Shown: positions 16,205 to 25,204, counted from the first letter of the stretch. The stretch: 64,000 nucleotides of DNA from an uncultured SAR116 cluster alpha proteobacterium (GCA_902619805.1 CACNGC010000002.1:83538-147537), one strand, 5' to 3'. The notes: a model not told the origin generated them from the letters alone. Numbers and translations: made by a program.

Positions 16205-16858
16205 ATGAACTTTATAAAAACACTTATTTATAAGTTACTAAATAAACAAATATCTAATATTTATAATAAACGTTTTAATAATTATAATAATACCCCTAAA
16301 GGAGTATTTTGGAATAGTAAATTATCACAGGACCTTAGATTGAATATAATTTTAGATAAAATATTAAAAATTGCAAAAAGTGAAGAATTCTCAATTGCGG
16401 ATATTGGTTGCGGTTATGGTAGATTATATGAAGTTATTAAAGAAAGAAACTTAGATGGCAAAGTTCAATATTATGGGTTTGATATAAATCAGAAGTTAAT
16501 AAATTTTTGCACAAACAATAAAAATTTTAAAAATGTTGAATTTGCAATAAGTGCATTACCTTTTAAAAAAACTGATTATGTCGTTATGTCAGGCACATAT
16601 AACCTTACACCAACAAATAATATCCCTTTATGGGAAGATTATATAATTAAAAATCTTACAAGTAATTGGAAATTAGTAAAAAAAGCTATGATTTTTAACT
16701 GCTTGATAAAAGAAGAAAAGGAAATAAGTAAAGCATTATATTATACAGAATTATCCTGGATAAAAAGGGTTTGTGAGAATAACTTCGGAAAGATACAAAT
16801 TTTCAAAAATCAACTTTTAAAAGATGATGTTACAATTGTTATAAAAAAATCAGCTTAA
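16205..16858 (+). CDS. Class I SAM-dependent methyltransferase
   Basis: Protein of 217 residues with a Rossmann-type SAM-binding motif IADIGCGYGRLYEVI at about residues 62-76 and an acidic residue at the end of the next strand (YYGFDINQKLI). The target is not evident. The catalytic pocket segment YVVMSGTYNLT does not match the common DPPY/NPPY nucleobase type, so a small-molecule, lipid or protein target is more likely. It overlaps the convergent alpha/beta hydrolase gene by 9 bp. Composition is strongly Lys/Asn/Ile-rich like its neighbours. Confidence 0.75.
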   Translation: MNFIKTLIYKLLNKQISNIYNKRFNNYNNTPKGVFWNSKLSQDLRLNIILDKILKIAKSEEFSIADIGCGYGRLYEVIKERNLDGKVQYYGFDINQKLINFCTNNKNFKNVEFAISALPFKKTDYVVMSGTYNLTPTNNIPLWEDYIIKNLTSNWKLVKKAMIFNCLIKEEKEISKALYYTELSWIKRVCENNFGKIQIFKNQLLKDDVTIVIKKSA

Positions 16859-17659
16859 CTTTTTCACAAATTGATTTAGATGCGTTGCAAACTCATTTGG
16901 ATTTTCTAAAGGTATTAGATGTCCACAATCAGGAAATTCTATTCTTTGTACATTTTTCATAGAGTTTGCAATCTGATCAATATCATCCGGAATTCTAAAA
17001 ACTTTATCATAATGACCCGTCATAATTAAAACTGGTACTTCAATTTTAGACCAGTCAATATCCCAATTAGCTGTTAGTGATCCCTTCATAAGTTTGAAAA
17101 TACCGGAGTTTTCATCTAATCCTTTATAATTATTAGGATTAAGTGCGTTTGGTTTCATTTTGTTTAAAAACGATGGTGAAGCAATTACAGGCATATTCAT
17201 ATCCATTAATAGTGATGTACCACCATAGCGTGCAACATTAACCATAGTCTCGTTAATCCATTTTAACCTGGAGTTGTTTTTCCTAAGTGTGTTTATTAAA
17301 ACTAAACCATTAGACTTAACTCCCTTTTCAAGAGTAAGTAACGCATACAATCCACCAATGGACAAACCTACTAAAATTATATTTTTAAGTTTTAATATTT
17401 CTATCAAAAGACACAAATCAGAAACTATTAAATCTGTGTCTAAATTAAGCTCCTCACTAAACTTACTATTATCCTGTCCTCTAAAATTATAAGCAAGAAA
17501 ACCATTCCCATCTTCAGTAATTCTATCTCCAATGACACCATTCCAAGTTGCTGTACTACCCGTTAAAGCATTAACAAAAACAAAAGTGTGTCCATCACCT
17601 TTTGGTTCTACATATTCATAATAAATTTCATTTTGATCATCAATTTTTAACATATACAT
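16850..17659 (-). CDS. Alpha/beta-hydrolase fold protein
   Basis: Hydrolase of 269 residues. The nucleophile elbow is GLSIGG near residue 97 (Ser nucleophile). The acid is probably the Asp in TGHYDKVFRIP, and the catalytic His the one in FPDCGHLIPLENP near residue 248, giving a complete Ser-Asp-His triad. An oxyanion-hole region lies at FVNALTGSTATWNG. Substrates of such enzymes range from esters to C-C bonds and cannot be deduced. The start at 17659 shares a base with the stop of the upstream 185-aa gene, so translation of the two is probably coupled. Confidence 0.82.
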   Translation of the reverse strand: MYMLKIDDQNEIYYEYVEPKGDGHTFVFVNALTGSTATWNGVIGDRITEDGNGFLAYNFRGQDNSKFSEELNLDTDLIVSDLCLLIEILKLKNIILVGLSIGGLYALLTLEKGVKSNGLVLINTLRKNNSRLKWINETMVNVARYGGTSLLMDMNMPVIASPSFLNKMKPNALNPNNYKGLDENSGIFKLMKGSLTANWDIDWSKIEVPVLIMTGHYDKVFRIPDDIDQIANSMKNVQRIEFPDCGHLIPLENPNEFATHLNQFVKKLS

Positions 17660-18216
17660 TATAAATCCTGTTCTTCTGCAGTTTCTATTTTTAAATGTTG
17701 AAAATGTGTCTCTAATTCCTTGTCTCTTAAAACAGAAAATCTTTGAAATTCATTTTCGCTTAAAATATTGACATTAGATGGATCAAGGGTGTTTGTCATG
17801 CTTTCTTCAGAATTAGGTATGGTTAGATTTTTTTCGATTTCTGACATTTCCTTTTTGATGGGTAACTCACCAACTCTTTCCTGAAATCTAACAATGGCTC
17901 TAAGACCCCTTTCAATAGCTGATTTCTCATCGTCATTTTCACTTTCATCAAAACCGACGTAAAGAGCATGTATTATATGTTGTTTTGGGTCTGGTAAAAG
18001 GTCAATATCAAAAATCATTTCTTCTTCAGTATTTAAATTCATATAGAACTCACTAAATCGTGCAAGAATTTCTCTAGTTCTTGATGGACCTGGTTCTATT
18101 GGGGGTGCTTTTTCGGGAGGTTGGGGAGCATTTATACTATTCCATATAGCAACACATATCATAAAGCTGAATGTTACAACTAAAGCTATTATGAATGGTG
18201 TAAAATTTTCAAACAT
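17659..18216 (-). CDS. Hypothetical membrane-anchored protein
   Basis: Not recognised. The 185 residues start with one hydrophobic segment (about residues 8-26, FIIALVVTFSFMICVAIW), then a proline-rich hinge (APQPPEKAPPIEPGPSR) and a largely acidic, helical domain with the sequence FDIDLLPDPKQHIIHALYVG in its middle. The single N-terminal helix suggests an inner-membrane anchor with the domain on one side. Its stop shares a base with the start of the alpha/beta hydrolase, so the two are probably one operon. The divergent neighbour across 268 bp is the betaine-type transporter operon. Confidence 0.7.
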   Translation of the reverse strand: MFENFTPFIIALVVTFSFMICVAIWNSINAPQPPEKAPPIEPGPSRTREILARFSEFYMNLNTEEEMIFDIDLLPDPKQHIIHALYVGFDESENDDEKSAIERGLRAIVRFQERVGELPIKKEMSEIEKNLTIPNSEESMTNTLDPSNVNILSENEFQRFSVLRDKELETHFQHLKIETAEEQDL

Positions 18217-18372
18217 TTATTACATATAATAATAAAAATAAAGAAATGTAAGTAAATAAATAATAAATTTCAATAAATAATTATAGATATAAAATCAAAG
18301 TTTTTAAAAAAATATTATCTATATATATCATATACTTACAGTATTTTAACAGTTATTTTCAATTATAGTGAT

Positions 18373-18402
18373 TTGCAATTAGTGCAGTTTTCTTGTTATT
18401 AT
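18373..18402 (+). promoter_or_regulatory. Candidate promoter of the betaine-type ABC transporter operon
   Basis: TTGCAA (18373-18378) and TATTAT (18397-18402) with 18 bp spacing would start transcription near 18409. In such AT-rich DNA many near-matches occur, so the support is mainly position in the 268 bp gap and nearness to two inverted repeats. Confidence 0.35.
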
Positions 18403-18407
18403 GATTC

Positions 18408-18424
18408 TTGAATTTTTAATTCAA
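18408..18424. promoter_or_regulatory. Inverted repeat at the predicted transcript start
   Basis: TTGAAT and ATTCAA, a perfect 6 bp inverted repeat with a 5 bp spacer, overlaps the predicted start site of the transporter operon. It could be an operator, but short AT-rich palindromes arise often by chance. Confidence 0.25.
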
Positions 18425-18450
18425 TTTACTTTAATTTAATTAATCAAGGT

Positions 18451-18465
18451 TTGTAATTATTACAA
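18451..18465. promoter_or_regulatory. Inverted repeat TTGTAAT-T-ATTACAA in the leader of the transporter operon
   Basis: A perfect 15 bp palindrome (7 bp arms, 1 bp centre) ends 19 bp before the first ATG and just before the AGGAG ribosome site. A repressor bound here would block both transcription and start-site access. No cognate regulator is encoded nearby. Confidence 0.35.
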
Positions 18466-18484
18466 GCGGAAACAGGAGAATAAA

Positions 18485-19501
18485 ATGAAAAGGGTATTCG
18501 GAGCTGCATTTACTATGGCAGCAACCCTAGCCGTAGGCCTTAGTTGGGCTACAATTGGTAACGCTGCATGTGGTAAAGTAACTATTGCAGAAATGAATTG
18601 GGCATCTGCTGAATTAATGGCCAATGTAGATAAGATAATATTAGAAAAAGGTTATGGATGTGAAGTTGAACTGGTTTCAGGTGCTACCATGCCTACTTTT
18701 ACTTCAATGAACGAAAAAGGATCACCTGATGTTGCTCCAGAGCTTTGGGCTAATGCAGTTGCAGTTCCATTAAAAAAAGCTGTTGGTGAAAACAGATTAA
18801 TTGTTGCTAACAAAGGTCCAATTACTGGTTTAGGTGAAGGTTGGTGGCTTCCACCTCACACTATTAAAAAACACCCAGAGCTAAAAACAGCTTTAGATGT
18901 TTTAAATAGACCCGATCTTTTTCCATATTCTGAAGACAAATCTAAGGGAGCTTTTGTTGGATGTCCCGCAGGTTGGGGGTGCCAATTAGCTAATGCTAAC
19001 CTTTTTAGAGCTTTTGAAATGGAGAAAAAAGGATGGGTTCTTGTTGATCCAGGAAGTGCTGCTGGTTTAGATGGCTCAATGGCGAAGGCTGTTGAGAGAG
19101 GTGAAAATTGGTTTGGTTATTACTGGTCACCAACATCTATGATTGGAAAATATAAAATGCACAAGTTAGACTTTGGTGTACCTTTTGGTGGCAAAGATAA
19201 CTGGGATAACTGCATTGTGAAGCCAGAGAAAGACTGTGCAAATCCAAAAAAATCTTCTTGGGTAAAGTCTGAAGTTAATAGTGTAGTATCAGCAAACTTT
19301 AAAAAGAATGCCGGTGTCGCTATGAATTACATTACAAACAGAGTTTATCCAGGCGAAATAATGAATGGAATGCTTGTTTTTATGACTGAGCAAAAAGCAT
19401 CTGGAAAAGATGCGGCTTTCGAGTTTTTAGAAAAGCACGGAAGCGTTTGGGAAAAATGGGTTTCTGCAGACGTAGCGAAAAAAGTTAAAGCTGGTCTTTA
19501 A
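18485..19501 (+). CDS. proX: Glycine betaine/proline-type ABC transporter substrate-binding protein (OpuAC/ProX-like)
   Basis: Periplasmic binding protein of 338 residues with a signal peptide cleaved after about residue 27 (GLSWATIGNA|ACG). The mature part has the OpuAC fold signature KVTIAEMNWASAELMANVD and aromatic residues (ELWANAV, GWWLPPH, WFGYYWSP) of the kind that form the cation-binding cage for quaternary amines. Ligands could be glycine betaine, choline, proline betaine or DMSP. A clear AGGAG stands 7 nt before ATG. The gene is richer in Gly, Ala and G+C than its neighbours, consistent with high expression. A terminator-like hairpin follows the stop, so it is probably made in excess over the permease and ATPase. 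Confidence 0.9.
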   Translation: MKRVFGAAFTMAATLAVGLSWATIGNAACGKVTIAEMNWASAELMANVDKIILEKGYGCEVELVSGATMPTFTSMNEKGSPDVAPELWANAVAVPLKKAVGENRLIVANKGPITGLGEGWWLPPHTIKKHPELKTALDVLNRPDLFPYSEDKSKGAFVGCPAGWGCQLANANLFRAFEMEKKGWVLVDPGSAAGLDGSMAKAVERGENWFGYYWSPTSMIGKYKMHKLDFGVPFGGKDNWDNCIVKPEKDCANPKKSSWVKSEVNSVVSANFKKNAGVAMNYITNRVYPGEIMNGMLVFMTEQKASGKDAAFEFLEKHGSVWEKWVSADVAKKVKAGL

Positions 19502-19516
19502 TTAAAACTAAATTTC

Positions 19517-19558
19517 ATAATCACTACCTTTAAATAGAGGTAGTGATTATTTTTTTTA
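19517..19558 (+). terminator. Intra-operon hairpin plus T-tract after the binding-protein gene
   Basis: ATAATCACTACCT (19517-19529) pairs perfectly over 13 bp with AGGTAGTGATTAT (19538-19550) around an 8 nt loop, followed by a run of T to 19557. It lies between the binding-protein and permease genes of one operon, so it probably acts as a partial terminator or 3' stabiliser that raises binding-protein mRNA relative to the other subunits. Confidence 0.8.
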
Positions 19559-19573
19559 ACTTAGGAATGCATA

Positions 19574-20461
19574 ATGGATTGGTTCTTTAATTTCCCTGAC
19601 ATGAGCAGATCTGATCTAAGAGAGTTTAAAAAAACTGTAGATTTTGCATTCACTGATTTTTCAAGAACTTATGGCCAAGGTATTGAAGAATTTTTTGAGC
19701 CATTACTGATGTTCTTAGTATGGTTTGAGAAGCTTTTTATTAACACCCCTTGGCCAATTATAATATTTAGTATTCTTTTACTTGCTTGGATAGGCTCAAG
19801 ATCCATATTAATTGTTGTTGGAACTTTTTTGAGTTTTATGTTGATAGGATATTTCGGTATGTGGGAAGACACAATGTCAACATTAGCCATTATACTCGTT
19901 GCCACATTCCTATGCATAGCAATTGGTATACCACTTGGTATTGCTATGGCAAGAAGTAATAAAGTCCAAGCTGCAATAGTTCCTGTTTTAGACGTCATGC
20001 AAACAATCCCTAGTTTTGTGTATTTGATACCAGTTGTGATGCTTTTAGGTATTGGAAAGGTTCCCGGTTTAATTGCAGTATGTATTTATGCTATTCCACC
20101 AATTGTTCGCTTAACAAATTTAGGCATTAGGTTGGTAGATAAAGACGTGTTAGAAGCAGCTGATTCTTTTGGAGCAAATTATTGGCAGAAATTATTTGGA
20201 GTTCAAATGCCATTGGCCTTACCAACTATATTTGCTGGTGTAAATCAAACAATAATGATGGCCCTAGCAATGGTGGTAATAGCATCTATGATTGGAGTTA
20301 AAGGTCTTGGCCTTCCAGTTTTAAGAGCAATTTCAAATCAGTATTTAGCTCTAGGATTAATGAATGGTCTTGCTATTGTTATATTAGCAATTATTTTTGA
20401 CCGTGTTACCCAAAAATTTGGACTGAGAATGCAAAAATATAGGAACGAAGGTAAGGATTAA
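19574..20461 (+). CDS. proW: Glycine betaine/proline-type ABC transporter permease (ProW/OpuAB-like)
   Basis: Inner-membrane permease of 295 residues with about six or seven hydrophobic segments: two or three before residue 100, then the BPD-transport core. The ATPase-coupling loop reads AADSFGANYWQKLFGVQMPLA near residue 200, matching the EAA motif G-x9-hxxP. ILVATFLCIAIGIPLGIAMA and MQTIPSFVYLIPVVMLLGIG are family-typical. It pairs with the binding protein upstream, past the hairpin, and the ATPase 4 bp downstream. The soluble N-terminal stretch of about 50 residues is common in ProW-type permeases. Confidence 0.92.
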   Translation: MDWFFNFPDMSRSDLREFKKTVDFAFTDFSRTYGQGIEEFFEPLLMFLVWFEKLFINTPWPIIIFSILLLAWIGSRSILIVVGTFLSFMLIGYFGMWEDTMSTLAIILVATFLCIAIGIPLGIAMARSNKVQAAIVPVLDVMQTIPSFVYLIPVVMLLGIGKVPGLIAVCIYAIPPIVRLTNLGIRLVDKDVLEAADSFGANYWQKLFGVQMPLALPTIFAGVNQTIMMALAMVVIASMIGVKGLGLPVLRAISNQYLALGLMNGLAIVILAIIFDRVTQKFGLRMQKYRNEGKD

Positions 20462-20465
20462 TATA

Positions 20466-21518
20466 ATGAATTCAAAAAATATATTAATCAAAGTAAATCA
20501 ACTTTATAAGATTTTTGGAGATGGTGATAAAAGTGCACTTGATCTGGTGAAAAATGGAATGGGTAAAGACGAACTCCTTGAGAAGTCAAACTGTGTTCTC
20601 GGATTAAATAATATAAATCTAAATATTAATAGAGGGAAGATACAAGTTGTTATGGGACTTTCTGGTTCAGGCAAGTCAACTCTAATAAGACATCTAAATA
20701 GATTAATAGAGCCAACAAGTGGTGAAATACTGTTTAATGATACAAATATCCTAAATTTAACTTCTAAAGAACTCATTCAATTCAGACAAAATAATATGTC
20801 TATGGTTTTTCAAAAATTTGCTTTATTTCCACATAAAACAGTTCTACAAAATGTTGGTTACGGACTTGCAATTCAAAATATTTCTAAAGATGAATGGTCA
20901 GAAAAAGCTCAAAAATGGATAAAAAGAGTTGGCTTAGATGGTTACGAAACATATTATCCAGGCCAGTTGTCAGGTGGGATGCAACAAAGAGTGGGGCTTG
21001 CAAGAGCACTAGCAACAGATGCAGAAATCCTTCTAATGGATGAAGCTTTTTCCGCATTAGATCCATTAATTCGATCAGAAATGCAAAACATACTTTTAGA
21101 TCTTCAAAGTGAATTACATAAAACTATAATTTTTATTACACATGATCTCGATGAAGCTCTAAAAATTGGGGATAGAATAGCTATTCTTCGTGATGGAAGC
21201 ATGGTTCAAGACAGTGATCCTCAAGAAATAATTATGAATCCTGCAGATGAATATGTTTCAGATTTTATAAAAGATATTAACAGAGCTAGAGTGATACAAG
21301 CAAAATCAATAATGACACCAACAAATACTAAAAGCTCAGGAGCCACTGTAAAAGAGGACATGGTGTTAGAGGATATACTTCAGATAATGTCAGATGCACC
21401 TTCAAAGCCAGTATCAATAGAAAACTCAAAAGGTAAAATAACTGGAAAAATTGAAATGGTTAATTTAATTGAGGGAATGAAAAGACCTAAATCATTTGGA
21501 ACAAATATTACTGGCTAG
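20466..21518 (+). CDS. proV: Glycine betaine/proline-type ABC transporter ATPase (ProV/OpuAA-like)
   Basis: ATP-binding subunit of 350 residues. Walker A GLSGSGKST lies near residue 64, the Q-loop in MVFQKFALFPHKTV, the signature QLSGGMQQRVGLARAL near 165, Walker B ILLMDEAFSALD near 185 and the switch His in IFITHDLDEAL. About 70 C-terminal residues (from RARVIQAKS) look like a shortened CBS region, the part that senses ionic strength in OpuA-type transporters. The long N-terminal extension before Walker A is typical for ProV. Its end overlaps the convergent ugd gene by 11 bp. Confidence 0.94.
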   Translation: MNSKNILIKVNQLYKIFGDGDKSALDLVKNGMGKDELLEKSNCVLGLNNINLNINRGKIQVVMGLSGSGKSTLIRHLNRLIEPTSGEILFNDTNILNLTSKELIQFRQNNMSMVFQKFALFPHKTVLQNVGYGLAIQNISKDEWSEKAQKWIKRVGLDGYETYYPGQLSGGMQQRVGLARALATDAEILLMDEAFSALDPLIRSEMQNILLDLQSELHKTIIFITHDLDEALKIGDRIAILRDGSMVQDSDPQEIIMNPADEYVSDFIKDINRARVIQAKSIMTPTNTKSSGATVKEDMVLEDILQIMSDAPSKPVSIENSKGKITGKIEMVNLIEGMKRPKSFGTNITG

Positions 21519-22824
21519 GAGTTGGTCTTCCTACTTGAATAAGATTGAAACCACTTTCAAGAAAACTATCTGGGTTGAGGGCATTCCTTAAATCGATTAG
21601 AATATTTCCTTTCATATATTGTTTTAATCTTTCCGGTGACAAACTCCTGAATTCATTCCATTCAGTTAAAATTACAAGTGCATCACTATTATTAATGCAA
21701 TCTTCAATACTTTCTGCAAATTGTATATTTTGTAATAATTTTTTTGCTTCATCCATGGCTACTGGGTCATAGGCAGATATTTGTAAATTCTTTTCTTGAA
21801 GTTGGGGGATAATATCAAGACACGGACTTTCTCTCATATCATCCGTTTCTGGTTTAAATGCCAGCCCTAAGATAGATATTTTCTTATTTTTATAATTTTC
21901 TCCTAAGGCAGAAACTATTTTTTCAGCCATATCTATTTTTCTTTGAGAGTTATAATTGATCACATTTTCTACAATAGAAATATTGGAGTTATAATAATTA
22001 GCAGTTTTTACAAGAGCTTGAGTGTCTTTTGGAAAACAAGATCCACCATAACCTGGTCCAGGATGCAAGAATTTACTACCAATTCTTTTGTCTAGACCAA
22101 TCCCTCGTGAAATATCATGAACATCCGCCCCAACTTTTTCACATAAATCTGCCATCTGATTAATATAAGAAATTTTAACTGCTAAGAATGCATTACCAGC
22201 ATACTTAATTAACTCCGCTGTTTTTAAATCAGTAAATAAAATTGGCGTTTCAATTAGATATAACGGTTTATAAATTTTTGAAATTATTTCTTTGGCTTTT
22301 TCAGTTTCACATCCAACAACAACCCTGTCAGGTCTCATAAAATCCTCAACAGCATTACCTTCTCTCAAAAATTCTGGATTTGAAACCACATCAAATTTAG
22401 CTTTGGGATTTGTTTTTTTTATAATTTTTTTAATTTCGTTTCCTGTTCCAACAGGTACCGTAGACTTAGTAACAATTAATGTATAGCTCATTAAATTATT
22501 TGCTATTTCTTCTGCGGCTTCATAAACATATGATAAATCAGCATGACCGTCACCACGTCTTGCTGGTGTTCCCACTGCAATAAAGACAATGTCAGCGTCT
22601 ACTATATTTTTTTTTACATCATTACTAAAAGTGAGCCGTTTAGCATCTTTGTTTTTTTTTACTAAATTCTCAAGACCAGGTTCATATATAGGTATAATAT
22701 TTTGTTTTAAATTTGTGATTTTGTCTTTATCTTTGTCTACACAGCATACATCAAAACCAAACTCAGAAAAACAGGTTCCAGACACTAATCCAACGTAGCC
22801 AGTTCCTAACATTGTTATTTTCAT
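21508..22824 (-). CDS. ugd: UDP-glucose 6-dehydrogenase
   Basis: NAD-dependent enzyme of 438 residues that oxidises UDP-glucose twice to UDP-glucuronate. N-terminal GTGYVGLVSGTCFSEFG (residues 6-22) binds NAD. VAVGTPAR and TVPVGTGNEI follow. The catalytic cysteine lies in YGGSCFPKDTQAL near residue 260, and the C-terminal domain has LGLAFKPETDDMRESP near 320. Length and motifs are complete. It is divergent from galU over 101 bp, and galU makes its substrate, so these two and the following phosphohexomutase form a nucleotide-sugar locus for exopolysaccharide or LPS. Confidence 0.97.
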   Translation of the reverse strand: MKITMLGTGYVGLVSGTCFSEFGFDVCCVDKDKDKITNLKQNIIPIYEPGLENLVKKNKDAKRLTFSNDVKKNIVDADIVFIAVGTPARRGDGHADLSYVYEAAEEIANNLMSYTLIVTKSTVPVGTGNEIKKIIKKTNPKAKFDVVSNPEFLREGNAVEDFMRPDRVVVGCETEKAKEIISKIYKPLYLIETPILFTDLKTAELIKYAGNAFLAVKISYINQMADLCEKVGADVHDISRGIGLDKRIGSKFLHPGPGYGGSCFPKDTQALVKTANYYNSNISIVENVINYNSQRKIDMAEKIVSALGENYKNKKISILGLAFKPETDDMRESPCLDIIPQLQEKNLQISAYDPVAMDEAKKLLQNIQFAESIEDCINNSDALVILTEWNEFRSLSPERLKQYMKGNILIDLRNALNPDSFLESGFNLIQVGRPTPSQ

Positions 22825-22925
22825 GACATATCCTCTTATATATGAAAAACGATAAGTTATTTACCGATTGAAAATAAAAAAATAATAACCATATCAACTA
22901 CTATACTAATTTATAGGATTTGTGA

Positions 22926-23795
22926 ATGAAAATTAAGAAAGCAATATTTCCAGTGGGTGGATTAGGTACAAGATTTCTTCCTGCTACCAAGTCAATGCCT
23001 AAAGAAATGCTTCCAATTGTTGACAAGCCCCTTATACAATATGCAGTCGAAGAAGCGGCTAATGCAGATATTGACCAATTTATTTTTGTTACTAGTCGAG
23101 GAAAATCTGCCATTGAAAATCATTTTGATCATTCTTTTGAACTAGAAAATAACTTACTTTCAAAAGGAAAAAGACAAACCCTTAAAACTGCTCAAGAAAT
23201 GCTCAAAATCCCTGGATCATTTGCTTATGTCAGACAACAAGAACCTGCTGGCCTAGGCCATGCTGTTTGGTGTGCTAGACATTTAATTGGAGATGAGCCA
23301 GTTGCCATAATTCTTGCGGATGACTTAATTTATGGTGGAAACACAATTAAAGAAATGATTTCTAGGTATAATTCCGGTAATATGCTTGCTGTAATGGATG
23401 TAGACAGAAAAGACGTATCATCATATGGAGTAATATCTCCTGGAAAATCGGTAGACAAAAATGTTACTGAAATTTTAGGCCTTGTAGAAAAACCATCCAC
23501 AGAAAATACGCCTAGCAATATGGCTGTTGTCGGTAGATATATTATAGAGCCAGCCGTTTTTGAGGTTTTGGAACAACAAAATAGAGGTGCTAGCAATGAA
23601 ATTCAACTTACTGACGCAATAGCAAGTAGAATAGGTGCGTCAAATTGTATAGGATATAAATTCTCAGAGGAACGATTTGATTGTGGGTCTAAATTAGGAT
23701 TTATACAAGCTAACATTCGTTTTTCTATTGAGAGGCCAGAGATGAAAAAAAACCTTAAAAATTGGCTAAAAAATGAAATTGTTAGTAAAGATTGA
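22926..23795 (+). CDS. galU: UTP-glucose-1-phosphate uridylyltransferase
   Basis: Nucleotidyltransferase of 289 residues making UDP-glucose. The N-terminal pyrophosphorylase signature FPVGGLGTRFLPATKSMPKE (residues 8-27) is complete. KPLIQYAVEEA follows, then LGHAVWCARH near 108, ILADDLI near 128 and VVGRYI near 200. EERFDCGSKLGF near 255 is GalU-specific. Its stop overlaps by one base the ATG of the next gene, so translation is probably coupled. Functionally it links the phosphohexomutase (glucose-1-P supply) to ugd on the opposite strand. Confidence 0.97.
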   Translation: MKIKKAIFPVGGLGTRFLPATKSMPKEMLPIVDKPLIQYAVEEAANADIDQFIFVTSRGKSAIENHFDHSFELENNLLSKGKRQTLKTAQEMLKIPGSFAYVRQQEPAGLGHAVWCARHLIGDEPVAIILADDLIYGGNTIKEMISRYNSGNMLAVMDVDRKDVSSYGVISPGKSVDKNVTEILGLVEKPSTENTPSNMAVVGRYIIEPAVFEVLEQQNRGASNEIQLTDAIASRIGASNCIGYKFSEERFDCGSKLGFIQANIRFSIERPEMKKNLKNWLKNEIVSKD

Positions 23796-25204
23796 TGTTT
23801 AAGCATACTTTTAACGACACAATTCTGCGATCATACGATATTAGGGGTATTTATGAGAAAACCTTAACAGAAAAAGACGCCTTCATGCTTGGTTTTTTCT
23901 TTGGCATTACAGTAAGAGAAAAAAATCCAGAAAAAAAGCATCCATTAATTGTTGTTGGAATGGATGGAAGGTTATCTAGCCCATTGTTAGAAGAAAAACT
24001 GACTGAGGGACTTGAAAATTCTGGTTGCGAAATTTATAGAATTGGGCTGGGCCCAACACCAATGCTTTATTTTGCAAGTAATTATTATAAGGCAGATGGA
24101 GCAATACAAGTCACTGGAAGTCATAATCCAAAGGATTATAATGGTTTTAAAATAGTTTTAAATCAAAATTCTTTCTTTGGAGACGATATTCAAAAACTAG
24201 GTCATTTTGCAAGTAAAGGTTATTCAAGAACCTTTGATGGTTTTTCTAAATTTGTTGCAATAAACACTCACTATGTTGATGAAATTATTAAACCTATCCA
24301 AAATATTAAAAGACAACTTGATGATAAAACTATTGTTTGGGATTGTGGTAATGGCGCATCTGGTCCTTCACTTGAAATGATAACAACAAAAATTCCTGGA
24401 AAACATATTGTCTTATATTCTAAAGTTGATGGCAATTTTCCAAATCATCATCCTGATCCTACTGATGAGACTACTCTAAAAATTTTGAGAGATAAAATGA
24501 AAGAGGTTGATGCTGAACTTGGAATAGCATTTGATGGAGATGGTGACAGAATTGGAGTTGTTGACAAGCAAGGAAGGCTAATTCCTGGTGATTTATTAAC
24601 TGCATTTCTTGCAAACTCAATAGCTACAAATAATAAAAATATTCAAACAATAATTTTAGATATTAAGTCAAGTTATGTTGCATATGAAAATATAATATCT
24701 CTAGGTTTTAAAGCAGAAATTGGAAAAACAGGACATTCAAACATCAAAAAAAGAATTAAAGAAATAAAATCCCCATTAGCAGGTGAAATGTCTGGTCACA
24801 TTTTTTTTGGTGACACCTATTTTGGTTATGATGATGCACTTTATACAGCTATAAGACTACTTACCTTAACGGCAAATAATTTTGTATTAGAAAAATATAT
24901 ATCAACTTTGCCTAAAACATTTGTCTCACCTGAAATTAAAGTTTTTTGTTCTGATGTAATTAAATTTTTAACTATAGATAATATATCTAAAAAAGTGTTT
25001 GAAAAATATAATTCCAATGATGTAATTACCTTAGATGGCTTAAGAGTTAAAAATAATCACGGTTGGTATTTAATACGCGCAAGTAACACTGAAGAAGCAC
25101 TGGTAATTAGGTTTGAAGGTAAGTCTGAAAAAGATAAAAAAGAACTGTCTTTTGAGGTTAAAAATCTTCTCAAAAATGAAGGATTAACTTTAGATAATTT
25201 CTAA
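23795..25204 (+). CDS. Phosphomannomutase/phosphoglucomutase (AlgC-type)
   Basis: Alpha-D-phosphohexomutase of 469 residues. Its four domains show YDIRGIYEKTLTEKDA near the start, the phosphoserine loop VTGSHNPKDYNGFK near residue 108, the metal loop AFDGDGDRIGVVD near 250 and the sugar-specificity loop AGEMSGHIFF near 330. The phosphate-binding C-terminal segment LIRASNTEEALVIRFEG near 430 completes the family. The GEMSGH form is typical of bifunctional mannose/glucose mutases. ATG at 23795 is preferred to the in-frame TTG at 23792. It supplies glucose-1-P to GalU or mannose-1-P for GDP-mannose. Confidence 0.92.
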   Translation: MFKHTFNDTILRSYDIRGIYEKTLTEKDAFMLGFFFGITVREKNPEKKHPLIVVGMDGRLSSPLLEEKLTEGLENSGCEIYRIGLGPTPMLYFASNYYKADGAIQVTGSHNPKDYNGFKIVLNQNSFFGDDIQKLGHFASKGYSRTFDGFSKFVAINTHYVDEIIKPIQNIKRQLDDKTIVWDCGNGASGPSLEMITTKIPGKHIVLYSKVDGNFPNHHPDPTDETTLKILRDKMKEVDAELGIAFDGDGDRIGVVDKQGRLIPGDLLTAFLANSIATNNKNIQTIILDIKSSYVAYENIISLGFKAEIGKTGHSNIKKRIKEIKSPLAGEMSGHIFFGDTYFGYDDALYTAIRLLTLTANNFVLEKYISTLPKTFVSPEIKVFCSDVIKFLTIDNISKKVFEKYNSNDVITLDGLRVKNNHGWYLIRASNTEEALVIRFEGKSEKDKKELSFEVKNLLKNEGLTLDNF

